64,000 nucleotides of DNA from NCBI GenBank assembly GCA_964017045.1, contig OZ024798.1, positions 31,734,347-31,798,346 on the forward strand, in the 5' to 3' direction. The number at the start of each line of letters is the position of its first letter. Positions within the stretch are counted from its first letter, which is position 1. The notes under the pieces were generated by a model that saw nothing but the letters and a program-made list of their open reading frames with translations, made no database searches and had not been told where the DNA came from. The position numbers and the translations under genes are program-made. Below are positions 1-13,300 of the stretch, piece by piece. The stretch comes from Omphiscola glabra. Lineage: Eukaryota; Mollusca; Gastropoda; Lymnaeidae.

Positions 1-785
1 TGATTTTACTTATGTTCCTAAAATTAGAAAGAAAACCCCCTAATCCGTTTAAAAAAAAATTATTTAAAAATACAAAATTAACATCTGAATAAAAACAAAA
101 TAATTCAAACATGAAAGAAATTAAAATATTATAAAACACCTGCAGTATCAAATATATATGCAGTGCATAAATCCTTCCAGAAAGATTAGTTTATTATGTC
201 ATGAATGTCCTCATAGAACCCAAATATTAAATGCATTGTTTTAGCCAACCCCTTCCAAGTTTCCAGAACTTAATTCTATCATCATAGAAATCAAATTGTA
301 GATATGTCAAACGTCCATTTAAAAATACTAAAAATTTAACATAAAAATTTCTAACTATTCCCATATAACCAAAATGCACACCTGAACTGCTTTAAAAGAA
401 AAATACTCCAGTTAGCTTATTATGCAGTGAGCAAGTTAAAATGATGATGCAGTCAAACTATGCAGAACATGCATGAAAACTAAAAGAAAAGAATTGAGAT
501 GATGTATAAAATGAAACCTTAAAAATGAAGATCTGGACCGCTCAGTGATAAAACTGAAAAATGACAAGAAACTGATGAAATTCTTTCTTTGAATAAGGTG
601 GCAGTAGCCTCATCATTTGCTACACACAAGCAAGAAAAATGTCCCTGGGTAGTTCACATTGAAAATAACTAACTTTAATTTTAATTTATACTAACAATTC
701 AATTTCTTAAGAGAATTGGGATTGCCTGCACACAAGCATAACATAGATAGACATTGAGGGATAGGACAACAAGCTTTTCAATAGT
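1..785. other. No gene seen; probably CEP43 intron
   Basis: AT-rich sequence with no recognisable coding exon on either strand. Because the last CEP43 exon seen (1388-1587) ends in a splice donor in phase 2, this stretch is most likely intron of that minus-strand gene. Confidence 0.5.
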
Positions 786-1053
786 AAAGAACCCATTATA
801 GGCCCTCCTTCTAAAGAACCCATTATAGGCCCTCCTTCTAAAGTACCCACTACAGGCCCTCCTTCTAAAGAACCCATTATAGGCCCTCCTTCTAAAGTAC
901 CCAATATAGGCCCTCCTTCTAAAGTACCCACTACAGGCCCTCCTTCTAAAGTACCCACTACAGGTCCTCCTTCTAAAGAACCCACTACAGGCCCTCCTTC
1001 TAAAGAACCCATTATAGGCCCTCTTTCTAAAGTACCCATTATAGGCCCTCCTT
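786..1053. repeat. 27-bp minisatellite, about 10 copies
   Basis: Tandem unit of 27 bp containing the core AGGCCCTCCTTCTAAAG; ten units differ by a few substitutions (GAACCCATTATA versus GTACCCACTACA). The period is a multiple of three, so both strands show open frames with a nine-residue repeat; these are by-products of the array, not genes. It probably lies in a CEP43 intron. Confidence 0.9.
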
Positions 1054-1387
1054 CCTATATACACACATAAACTTACAATAATCAATAACTTTGTAAGTAT
1101 TTCGTATTCACGCTTCAATACAAAGATTTGTCTGTTGTACATTATTTTGGCAAATATTACAAGAATAAGGGATGAAACGTCTTGATAAAATCTTGTAAGA
1201 GAAACAATAATTAAAATTAAAAATCAAAACTAAAACAGAAATGTTATTAAATATATTTGGTGAAAACATTAATTAAAAGAAAAACAATATTCAAACTGAG
1301 ACAAATTGTAAATTGAACAAAGAGAGAAAAATAATGTTACAGAGATTGATGAAAATCAACACACAGCAACTGACGCGCCAGGCTTAC

Positions 1388-4300
1388 CTTGATAATGTGT
1401 TGAAGCTTACTGATGCCGCAGGCTGGTCATCAAAGAAAGGATCCTCTTCGATATCACTGCCGTAACCAGTCACTGAAGTGTTAGCTTTGGGTGTACTGTG
1501 GTCAATCTTAGGCGGGTTGCTGTTGTGAATGTCAGGCTTGGATTTGTTGGATAACTGTTTGTTCTGTTGCAGTGGGGATGCCTGTTGCTGAAAGGAGAGA
1601 AATATTAAAATTACGGTACACATTTAAAATACACAGCATTCATGGTATTAAAACTTACACAGTGAATTGGTTAATTCTGTTATAAAATAAATATCTTGAC
1701 AACCCTTATCATCAAGCGCATCACTAATTTGTCAAAAATAGTTAAAGAAAAACTACATCAACTCATTTAAAATAGGAAAAACACCTTAATCACTGCAACT
1801 GCAAGTATATTATCAAAAGTGTGATGTATAATGTAAAGCTGGCTGACCAAGTTTAAATGACAATGACTTGTTATTAACTGTTTTAATTCTCCCAAGTACT
1901 GATTACATCTTAAAATAAAGCCAAGAACTACATTTTGCATTGTTGACAACAAACTGATAATCTTGCCCATTTATTTGTTAGTTTCAAACTAGAGAAATTA
2001 AAAAAAGAAAGAAAAAAGAAGAAGATTTGATATTTAAGCTCAAATTGAAATATAAGCTGCCACAACAGAAGCAACCATTTAACTCACAGCCATCCCTAAA
2101 TGTAGATTTTAACAATCTACAAATTTCAGAGTTACGACCAAATTTTTTAATTTTTATAATTATTCTGTAGTGCGATAATTTAAAAATTTTTTTAGCTTGG
2201 AAAACAATATTAAAATGATCTTATGTTTTACTTAATTTAACAGGAATCAAATCTAAAATAAATGTTGGCCAAGTTAAGCAATAGGATACTGTGAAGAAGA
2301 AAGGCCTAACCTTTACTCCAGGTTTATGTGTTGGTGAGACAATATCAGCAACATCCTCTGAGACCACTGTCCGGCATAAGAGGAACAACCGTTTGTACAT
2401 TCCCAAAAATTCATCAAAATCAATAGCTGTGAAGTAACAAAAAAATGTGATTCAAATAAAGTGATCTTCCAGTGGTATATACATAAAATTATAGTGATAA
2501 ATTATTTTAAAATCTCACACTTTCAAGAGATACAATGATGGATAAAGATAAGTTTAATTAATGTTTAACAATAGAAAGAAGGAAAAAAAAGCTAGTCAAT
2601 ATCATGTTTTCATGCATGCCAATCTGTACTGTTTACCTATACTTTGTACAGTTTTTATACATTTTCCAAGTTGTATGGCCATTAAATTGCTTTTATTAAT
2701 TTTTGTGTACAGTTTTTACATTGGATTTAGAAAAGAACTATTTTTGCATATGACACATGTTCAATACTGGTGGTGCAGTAAAAAAATGTAGGACAACAAG
2801 AAACTTAAATCAGATTTGTCCATTAAAACTGACTAAGTTGAGGATCGGAAGGCCATCTAAATTAGCATGGCTTCATTGATATCATTCATCAATACATAAG
2901 GCAGCTTAGTGCGGTAGTAATTACTTTGAGTGTAGACCATAATTAAAAATCTGTTTGTGTAATTCTTAACAAGAACTGCAGTGTTTGTGTTTTTTAAATT
3001 TATGTTAAATCAATAAATATATTTAATATTAATATCAATCAATATCTATCATTAGTTATTATTCCTATTTATTACAACAGCATGGCTTAATCCCACCAGT
3101 AAGGTGAAAAATAAGGCTTTAAGTTGAAGGTAAGCTCAACAATCGTGTTGAGACTGACTTTATTTTAATTCGTTAATGTAAATACAGGAATCTGTATTAC
3201 TACTACAGTGTACAGCTAGCACAATTAACCAAAGAATAATATATAATTACATCTAAATTGTTATCAGATTTATCATCTGTCCATTTTTAATAAAATTGAT
3301 ATTGGCCAGAGTAAACAAATTTGACAAAAATTTAAAAGTTGCAATATATCCATTTATGAATGATGCCTGCATACGTGAGCAGCAAATGAAAGAATATTTT
3401 TTATTCAAGAATTCAAAACATTGATAAAAATGATGAAATAAGTTATAAATTATACTTTTTTTTACTTTTCTTTTTTTTTTCCTGAACATTTTTTCATGCT
3501 GTTGAACACTTTTTGTGCAATTTTTTGATACCATTGGTTGGCATGCATGCATTTTGCATGATGTGGGATTTAAAAAAAAATAAATATTATAGCAAAAGAT
3601 AAAAGTTTTTTATATAAAAGCAGTTTTAAAAGTTAATTAAAAAAATAAATAAATCAATGGGCCAAAAACTTTAAAAAAATTATTTGATTACTGGAATGTT
3701 CATTAAATTTTTAATATTGAACTCAAAAGCTGTTTGTATATGGATGTTTAACAATTTATGAGAATAAAGAATGTCCCCCAAACAATTGTTATTTACTTAA
3801 ATACACATATAGCAAGGAAGATGCAGGCTTGTTGCCCAGCTTACTGCAGCTGGTAAGAAAAAAAGTTGGTTCATGCACATGCCGTGGCTGAAATTGGATA
3901 AGAAGGTTTTAACCAAGACCGCAGAGACTAAAGAGGATCCTCACCATTTCCATGTATCCAAAACTAATTTAAGGGATCAATAAGTCCAATACACATAAAC
4001 TTGAAAGAATGATGCCATAAAGATCAAAATTTATCAACTTCGTTACCTCAAGACCTTAGAATGAATAAGTTGAAACTGAATAGATTCAGAAATAAAAATT
4101 GACAAACTTAAGTGATTTCAGGATTGATGAACCCCAACTACAAAGGAACCCAATACCAATTAGTAGACACTATTGACACCATAGACACAACTGTAAATCT
4201 ATGTTTCAAGCAAGAAGTTTCCTATAAAATTACCTCTCTACATCTATTAAAGTAACAGAGTGTATATGCATATCTATCTATATATATATAATAATTGTTC

Positions 4301-7300
4301 TGAATGGTTATCAATATTAGCTAGAGTTGTGTTGGATTGAACTGCTACAATGAAATCCAAACTGTGGATGGCAAAAATTTCTGAATCGACTCTTTGCAAA
4401 TAGCATGCCATCAGATTTTATTGCAGTCTAATTTCTAATATTCTGTTGTCCTATGAAAGAGTAAAAGACATCAGCCATCTCTATTAATATAAATTTTTTT
4501 TTGATAGAGCAATTCTTTAATTTGATGTCCTTTCAGTAGTTTTATTCAAAACTATCGCTGGTTATGCTGCCAGTGACATAAAAAATTCATAATTGATATG
4601 AACAATTTATCATCTCAGGTCAAAATGGCCCTAAAAATAAACTATTCAAATAGCAGTTACACAAGATGCAATGTTTCAAATGCTACAAACATGCAATTTA
4701 TGTTAGTTGATGCATAGAATGATATGCATAGAAAGTGTCACATAAATTAAACATAAAAGATTGGAGGCATAATATTTAATGATGCAGTTATTTAAATCTA
4801 TATAGTATATTGCATCCAATATCTTTAAGACAAAAGTGAAAATAGTAACATATGCATTAAAAGAAATAAAGATCATCAAGACTGTTTTCTTTAGTGGACA
4901 AATGTAATTTTCTAATAAAAATATCTATTTGGCATGCATGAATTGTTGTAAGTGTATACCTTTTGAAGTCAGGGAATAAATTGCTTAAATAGGAATAAAA
5001 AAGATATTGAATTTTAGCCTGGAAAAATTGCTTTCCTAAAATACTTAAAACAATGCTTGTTAGTGGGTGGAAACTAGATTAGACATGTTTACCAATTGAA
5101 ATTTAGAATGCTTGTTAGTGGCTGGGAAATACATTAGATAGAAATATCTTATTGATCATGTTAAGCAGTGTTTTTATTTAATTACTTATAGTATGGTAAA
5201 AAGAAATAGTAGGGAAAAAATAAGGACGAAAAGGACAATATAGAACGGCCAGATATGACCGGTGAGATGTCTAAGAACTAATTTTGCAATAGTTCTCAGG
5301 ACCTCATTTTCCTTAGATTTGTAAACTGAATTAACAACTGTAAGTACCACCACTTGGCACAGCTAGATTTCATTATACAATTTAAATTGTAGCTTTCTAA
5401 GCTCCCAATTATTATTACAGGGCTTAAAAAGACATTAGTTGTAAAATTTTAAAAAAGTTTAATACACTGCAAAAATGTATAACTTAGGTGTCCTTATCAA
5501 CTAAATCAATTAAGGTTTTATTTTAAATAGGTTAAAATAAATCATTTTATTTTAGTTCTAATTCTGAATAGTAAAAGAAATATAGATTTAAAATAAAATT
5601 TGGCAAGCTGTTTCATTTTCACATAAATACTCATAAAATACTTGTTTCCTTTTATTTCACCATGAAAGGGAATATAAATACTGATAACTTGATTAAAATA
5701 TAATTTTATTGTAAATTATTTTTAAATAAAGAATTAATGGTCTTAAGATGAATACAATTATATCCATTGATACATAGATTAAGTAAAGTAAAATGTTTGC
5801 ATCACTTGAAGCAGATAAATGTTTTTCATGAAAATGCTGTGATGTTTTACTCACAGCTGTTAAAGTCTTTGTCCACAGCCGCAAATTCATCATTGACATA
5901 ACGCTCCAGCATATTCCGATGGAAGTTGGGAAACATATCAAGGAAAAGGTCCCTGAGCTCATCCTTGTCTATTGCTCCGCTGCCATCCTGTAGGCATTGT
6001 GGTAATCAATTTTTAACTAATCATCTCATGCTCCAACATCTTTACATTCATATACCAGAATTTTAAACAAAGTTCTGCCTCTTCAGTGAAAAATAAAAAT
6101 GGTCTTAACTAAAAAATGTCAGACAGCTCTGGATTGAACATCTCAAGAGCCAGCCAGATTACAGAGGAGTTCAGCTGGTGGACGGACAGAAGGGGCAGTT
6201 CGAGATTATTCATTGAGATTAAAGTTGATTGTTAATGTGAAGGAGGCTATAGTGGGATTGATGAATAAATGTCAAATTTTAAAAAGTTTTGCTGTGACTG
6301 CCATATCATTTAGTATTATAGTGCTATTACAGAGATAATGATTACATACATTCAATACCTGATGAGGGAAAAATAGTTTTCATAACTTACCTTATCATAA
6401 TATTCAAATTTTTTCCTCGCTTCCTCTATTTGTTTATCTGTGAGATTCTGAAAATTTCATTTTTAGAAACAATAATTTGATGGTGCACATGAATGAGATC
6501 AAATTATTTTTGCAAAAATTGACTAAGTAATTGCAATGTTCTATGTGAATCTCGCTCTCTTTAAACACACCAGATAACTAAAACTTAACATTAAGGTTCA
6601 CCAACTAACTACATTTACTTGAATTATTGAGTAGAGAAATAACCAGTCAGACTAATTCAGAATCAGCATGTTGCTATTTAGAGATCTATAAACTGCACTT
6701 AAAAATAAATTAAAATAATTAACATTAAGACCTTGCACTAACAATGTACACAATAATTTTTTTTATTAGAAATCAAGGTATTGTAAATAAAATAAGTTAA
6801 AAAAAAAAAGTTATAATTGAACTTGAGATACTTCTCTTTATCCAAACATTTTATGCACTGCACACAAAATGTATATTAAACGTAAAAGCTGTTAGTAAAG
6901 AAATAATTTGTAACTTTGATGTAATGGTAGTGAATGCTCATCAAATTTGTTTATATATATTTTTTATTTATATATAAATATAATTATATAACACATCCTT
7001 TCATCTTCGTGAGATGATGGACTAGCTTTTGACACTTCATCAAATGGTTTACTAAACCGATTCTGGAATGGCAATCTTAGCTGCACTTCTCACAGGAGAA
7101 CCTTGACTCCTGGTTAAATTTGTCCAGCAATGCTTTTTTTGTTGCAAGGTCTGTGTTTTGTGCATCTTGTGATTATTTGACTCCTTCATACACTGCTGTT
7201 TGCCAACTGGAATGGTGCTCAGCGATGGTCTCCCATTCATTGTGTTTATGTTGTCTTCCAATGTTTCTTTTGCAAATATCCTTAAGTCTTGTCCCTTCTT

Positions 7301-10300
7301 CCAACTCTCAAAACAGCAGAAATATGAGCCAGAATGATCAATACATTGATCGTGGGCCCTCAAAATATTGAAGAAGAAGAGATCGTTTGGAATACAGACT
7401 TGCACCATTCTCCTTATATCGCCTAATCAGTGAAGGCGCCTCTTGCTAAGAGCAGAGAACATACTACACATTTTGGCACGTTCTAAAACCTCTGTGTTAG
7501 CACATATGCCTGAAGATTATTCCACACCCAGATTATTCAATTGAGCCATAGTTGCTGCTGCTTTTGCGATCCTTATGTTTCCTCTTCGTCAACAGAGAGT
7601 GAACAACAGATGTTATATGCGAAGTACGTGATTCTCAACTACCGACACATTATGGCCCTCAATAGTTATGTACATTAATATGTAATGGGCTGTAGAACTG
7701 ATATATTTTTATCTATGTAATTGTGTGTGTGAATATGTATAATTTATAAATTGAGAGTGCTACAAACGTAGTCATCAACAATTCACAGTATTTACTTTAT
7801 TACAGCATAAAGATTTTAATATATTTTCAAAACTAAGAACAAAATTTATTTTGTTTTGTTCACATCTCAACCCAATGAGAAATTTCATCAGATCAATTCA
7901 TATTAAAATTTTTTTTAATGTCTTAGCAAACCAAACATGTTTCCATCCTAAAATTGACAAAGAAAGATTGTTCTTAGCCCTTTTAAAATTGGTGGCTATA
8001 AAAATATTTTATTCTTATGAGGAGAGTAATAGCAAAAGTACAGTAAAAAGCAAAAAGAATGGTGCAGAATGATTTGTTTAACCAGTATATAAGGTAAGCT
8101 AAAATAATACTGAATTATATAGGCTAAATAGTTGTATACAGAGAAAAGTTAATATAGTATTATGAAAAAAATTATTAGCATATTTAGAATAATTAATCAG
8201 TTTTACCCTGTGTGACTTAGGCTGTGAAATACATAGTCACAATAATAATTGATACAATTGTAAACTTTTTCAGGCAAGAAAAAAAATCTCATGGGTTTTT
8301 TATGATTGTTTTATTGGAAAAGATGTATAAATAAACATGTAGAAATGTTGCAATTGTATTGTCTTCGCTGCTTACTAAACACCCCTAAAAACAGAGTTTT
8401 TCGTATAAATTCGTAATAAAAAATGCAATATTGAGCGTATGGGGTTGAAAATTAGACAATTTAATGCCCCCACCTCCCAGCTCACAACCGCACATTTTTT
8501 TGATAACATCGAACTTTAATGACCCACCCGCTTTTACACTGCAGATTTATATCAGAACAATTGAGAAAAACAAAAGAAAATATTACGCACCAAACATACT
8601 TGCAATATTTTTTTTTTTTAAATCTCATTTAGCGCAGTTATAGAGAATTTTATTTTATCTTTCCCTGAAAAAAACAGGAAAAACTGTTTTATCGTTGGGG
8701 GGACTGAATTTTTTTTATAGAATTGTTTTGTCATCGGCAACGAGTCTATGTGCCAAATTTCAGCTCTATAGCTTTATGAGAAGTGGTTTTATTAGCCATC
8801 TGAAGATTTTGCCACCCAGCCTGTCAGTTAGCCAGCAACAAACAAAAGTGAAGTTAATATAAAGGATTTTTTTAAAAAGGATATGTTTGTATGTTTCTGC
8901 AACAATGTGAATTCCTGACATTTTTTTAAACTAACCCATCTAAATATGTCTTTATATCTAGAGCTATAATAGATGATTATCATCGTTGTAGTAGCACACC
9001 TGACAGTATCAGGGGCCAATTTATTATTATTTTAATTTTAAAAACCTACACTTATAAACAAATACAGCTTTGTATTTTTTAAATGCCATAACCTGTAAAT
9101 AACAAATTAAGACAAAAAGCTCTTTACATTTCTAGTAGGCATTAAGAACAATCCTGTTTATATTTACCTTGGATATTTGAACAGAGTCCCCAGACCCTGA
9201 GTTTGAACTGGTCTGTTTACTATGCTGGTGGAGCAGACATGTGAGTAAAGGAGTGTTGGCTGAGATATTTGCCAGGGGAATTTTCAGCTCTTTAATGAGA
9301 TCTGACCTTTTAACAATCTCATTCTGTGGATAAATACCTTTCAAACATGTCATACTTGAAAGTTGATGAATTGAAAAAAAATAAAAAAAATAGCTGAAAC
9401 CAATGTCTGATTCAAATTAAGAAACAGTTAATTTTAATTTTAAATAATTTATTTTAAAAGTTGATTAGTTTCTGAGTTAAAGATTACAAATCACCAATTA
9501 CTATTCCTGCTTTTTTTTTACCGGTATTTAAAATATTAAAAGCCGCAACGTGACTTTTATTCCAACACTAACATAAATACTTCTGGTATCATAAAAGGTT
9601 TAAACAAAGGAATTAATAGTTTCTAAATTAGCTGAAATGAGATTAAATTTAGAAACATCTAGCAATTGAGAGCAATCATCCCATCCACCCACCATGACAC
9701 TGGCCATTTTTAAGTATATGATATTACACTAGAACTGGGTCAGGTGGTATATTAAGCTTTATAAAATGTTTTCCCTACCATTCCTATTTCAGGTTTGAAC
9801 ACAGCGAGGGTGAATTCCAGATTTAAACATTCTAAAAATTCTTGAACCAAGTTTGCTGCCAGCCTTCCTGAAAAAAAAAGTTGAAATAAGTTGTAATTTC
9901 TTAAAGGTGAGCAATAAATGGGCACACATTGGTTGGTAATAAGATATAATAAATTATTATAATAACAGCACACCTTGACCCTTCCCAGATTTATGTGACC
10001 CACCATTTAAAAAAGCACTAATAATTTACTGTTTACACTTACACAAACCAAATTTTTAATTACTTTAAACATTTTTTTATTGATGTGAAATTAACAGTAG
10101 ATCTTTTATGTTATTAAAAGTGATATAACATTAAATAACTTTACACTATTTAGTTAAGCTTGAATATCAATAAAACAGAAATAAAGGGAGAAAAAAAACT
10201 GCATACCATACACTAATTAAAAGATTAAACTTAAACAATAACCATGGATATGTTTTAGCCTGTTTTGATGCACATAATTGTTTTATATTCGACAATATCT

Positions 10301-13300
10301 GATAGAGCAACTTTTCAAGCATGACCACTTATCATTTTTAAAAATTAAAACGAGAGTTGAAAAACTTTGTTCACATATGATATATAAGTGGTTGAAATTG
10401 TTTAGCAAAACTACAGCAACCTCGTTAAAAATTCTAGGATATTCTTCCTTGACTAAAGCCAAGAAGAAAACCTCCAATATAACTTCTGTGAACTTTGATG
10501 TAAGTGTCCCGTTGCGAGTGCTCATTTAATTTTTTTCCTAGTAGAGTATTTTGTTGTTGTACAATAAAGTAACATTTCATTGCACACCAGCATAATTTGC
10601 TTACGAATTCTAAACTTTTGAGTAAGCTACCTGGCTTTATGGTGGATTGACTCAAGTAACAGTCCATAACAGGAATATAGACATGGAAAGATTACTTGGG
10701 GTACTCATGAAGTTACCTCATGGCCATAAAATTTAAATAATATGGTATTGTTCCCTAAAATAAAGTATAAAACTGTTAGCAAACATTCCAAGATCTGACT
10801 CGAGCCAACTAACTATTTTAAAACCTGAACAATTTACTAAAAGAGCCCATGACATACCTTCTTTTGTTGATAAAAAGCTCCTCAACTCTTTATCAGCAAA
10901 TGGTGTTTTATTCTGAAATAACCATTACAGGTGTTTATAGATGAAAAAAATGTAATGCTCCTATACCGGGTAATATATGATTTATGTGCATTACTCATTC
11001 CTGCAAAATGACATTATTATTTTTTATTTGACTCTCTCTATGTAGTTTCTTCTTTACTATAATTTGACAAGTCACTTATAAATCGGTGCATGAAAAGGTG
11101 TAAGCAAGACATATTAGTAATCAGGTTAGCAGGCTGAAAGAAATTGACATTGACTCTGATCACACCCTCATTTTCTGAATTCCTGTGCTCTGCCTTACTG
11201 ACTATGAGCATCTACAAAAGCTACTTTAACATTTAATTTTTTTTTTAAATGTTTTTAAATGGCCTTTTTAACGATATCTTTAATTTCTCAACTTCTCACT
11301 GGCATTTAAATAAAAGTAGCCTATGGTTTAATAAGTACCGGTATAAATCTAAAAATCAAATCTAATGATGCTATTTACCTGACCATTTTCTTGGTCTTCT
11401 AATGCAAGAAATACACTTGCTCGAAGTTCAGCCTAGAAGATAAATAAATACAGAGTGAATTCATGTCAATTCAAACATTTCTAAATATGTTGAATTTATT
11501 TTTAATTGTCACCTAATTGTACATCTAAATGACAAAAGAGCTGTCCATATAGACCACAAATGTCACTGCAAAAACTGAATCACTCAAATATGCTATGTCA
11601 TTTGTATTAATATAAATTTACTTGTTATGGACTGTTATCAATAACAAAAGATGATACCAAATGATAATACACTAACAAAGAATACGATACTCAAATCAGG
11701 GCTAATTACAATTAATAAGTTTTAATGTGTTAATTATAATAAATTACAAAATCAAAAGAAATATAATTAAACTATTGACTTACAGTATATTGTTTTGGCG
11801 GGTACCCGTACGATGTTAATAAAAATACAATGTGCAAAAGTGGTACAGTGGTGAAAAGAAATCTAGACACACACAGTAAACAAAGCACTGTCTAGTAGCA
11901 CAAATATAACACACGCTCAAGTCTCGTAATAAATGATCTGCCTCTCTCTCATTCAATCTATCAGCATTTTTATAGTCGTTTTCTACTGATGTCTTTCGAG
12001 AACCGCCTGGCGCATTGTTTTCCTTTCCAGATTTCTCCAGATGTTTCTATAATATTCTGACTGAAACGGACAATACTAAGCTTGTTGTAAACAAGGTTAA
12101 AGGGAGACTATTATTTCGCCAGCCACACCCCAAAAGCGGTCACGAGTTTGTTGTCTGCTAGGGTTCATGCACTAGGAAAACATGAAGCAATATTTCACCT
12201 ACATAATATACTACTCTAAAATGTGAAATACCAGGAGATGGATAGAAGACTGAAGAGAAACTGATTTTTTTGTAAGCATTTTTGCAGAGGAAAGTCTATA
12301 CACAGTAGCCCTAGGCATGGCCAGGGATAAGGGTGATCCACAAATGATGACACGCATCTAAGTTGGGGGAAGGGGGTTTCAAGTTGTAACGATGTGGAGC
12401 TCTGAGCTAGAGCACAGGTGGGGTTGAAAAGGGATTTATGTGGCGTCGCCATCTGAAACAATAGACTAAGAGAAGAAATGATTTTAAATAGTTTTATTTT
12501 TCATTTGGTGTCCTAAAGTTTGAGTTACAATTAAATTCATAGCATTAAATAAATATGTGGCCAATTGTATATTGCTGAAATATTTAGATTTCCATTCCAA
12601 AAATGGAGGAAGATGCCGATAAGTAGGAAAGATTTAATCATTACCACTATTTACATCAATATATTTGATAAATTATGTTTTAGAATGAACTTAAATGTTA
12701 TTGAAAGAATAATATTTTAATTTGAGGTTTAAAAACCCGGTAGAGTCCATATTATAAATGATCATAATTTGCTGTGTGCAAAATGTCATGGCCATGTATG
12801 GGCAGCCATTCAATGTCACTTGCATAATGGCTATACCATAGTTCTATCTCAGAGTTTCATCATAAAAGTTTGCCATGTGCAAAATCTATTAAACCATTGG
12901 TCAGAGAAAGCTTTACTAATTAATTAGTCATGTGCCAGAGTTAAAAGTTCAAAATAAGAATTCCCCCAAACAGTATTTTAGTAATAAGGGGATGTGTTGC
13001 CTTATATAGACTATATAGCATATACCGGTATAATGGACGCCGTAGACTTGGTAAACAGAAAAGCCATATATTAGTACATTATATTAAATTGACTGATATG
13101 CATTTTGCATAGTTAGATAAGCAACAATTTATTTATAATTGTATAGGAAGTGTCTGTTGCTCCCTAGAGGCTATTGGTAGTCCAAAACCGGAACTTTAAA
13201 ACCCGGCTTTCAACTTTCACTAGTTCTTACACCTCGGCTCAGTAATGAATCTTGAAAGTATTTTAGCTTTAAATTGCCATTTTGATACCTTCGAAGATTT

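Noticed and set aside
699..1142. 147-residue open frame with nine-residue repeats
   Set aside because: It is a read-through of the 27-bp minisatellite; all frames stay open because the period is divisible by three. No domain or splice support.
7120..7371. Plus-strand 83-residue frame with many Cys/Ser
   Set aside because: Antisense of the LINE ORF2 tail, which is recognisable on the minus strand.
12216..12461. 81-residue minus-strand frame in CEP43 intron 1
   Set aside because: No recognisable domain, no matching splice structure with CEP43 exons, and the composition is like surrounding repeat DNA.
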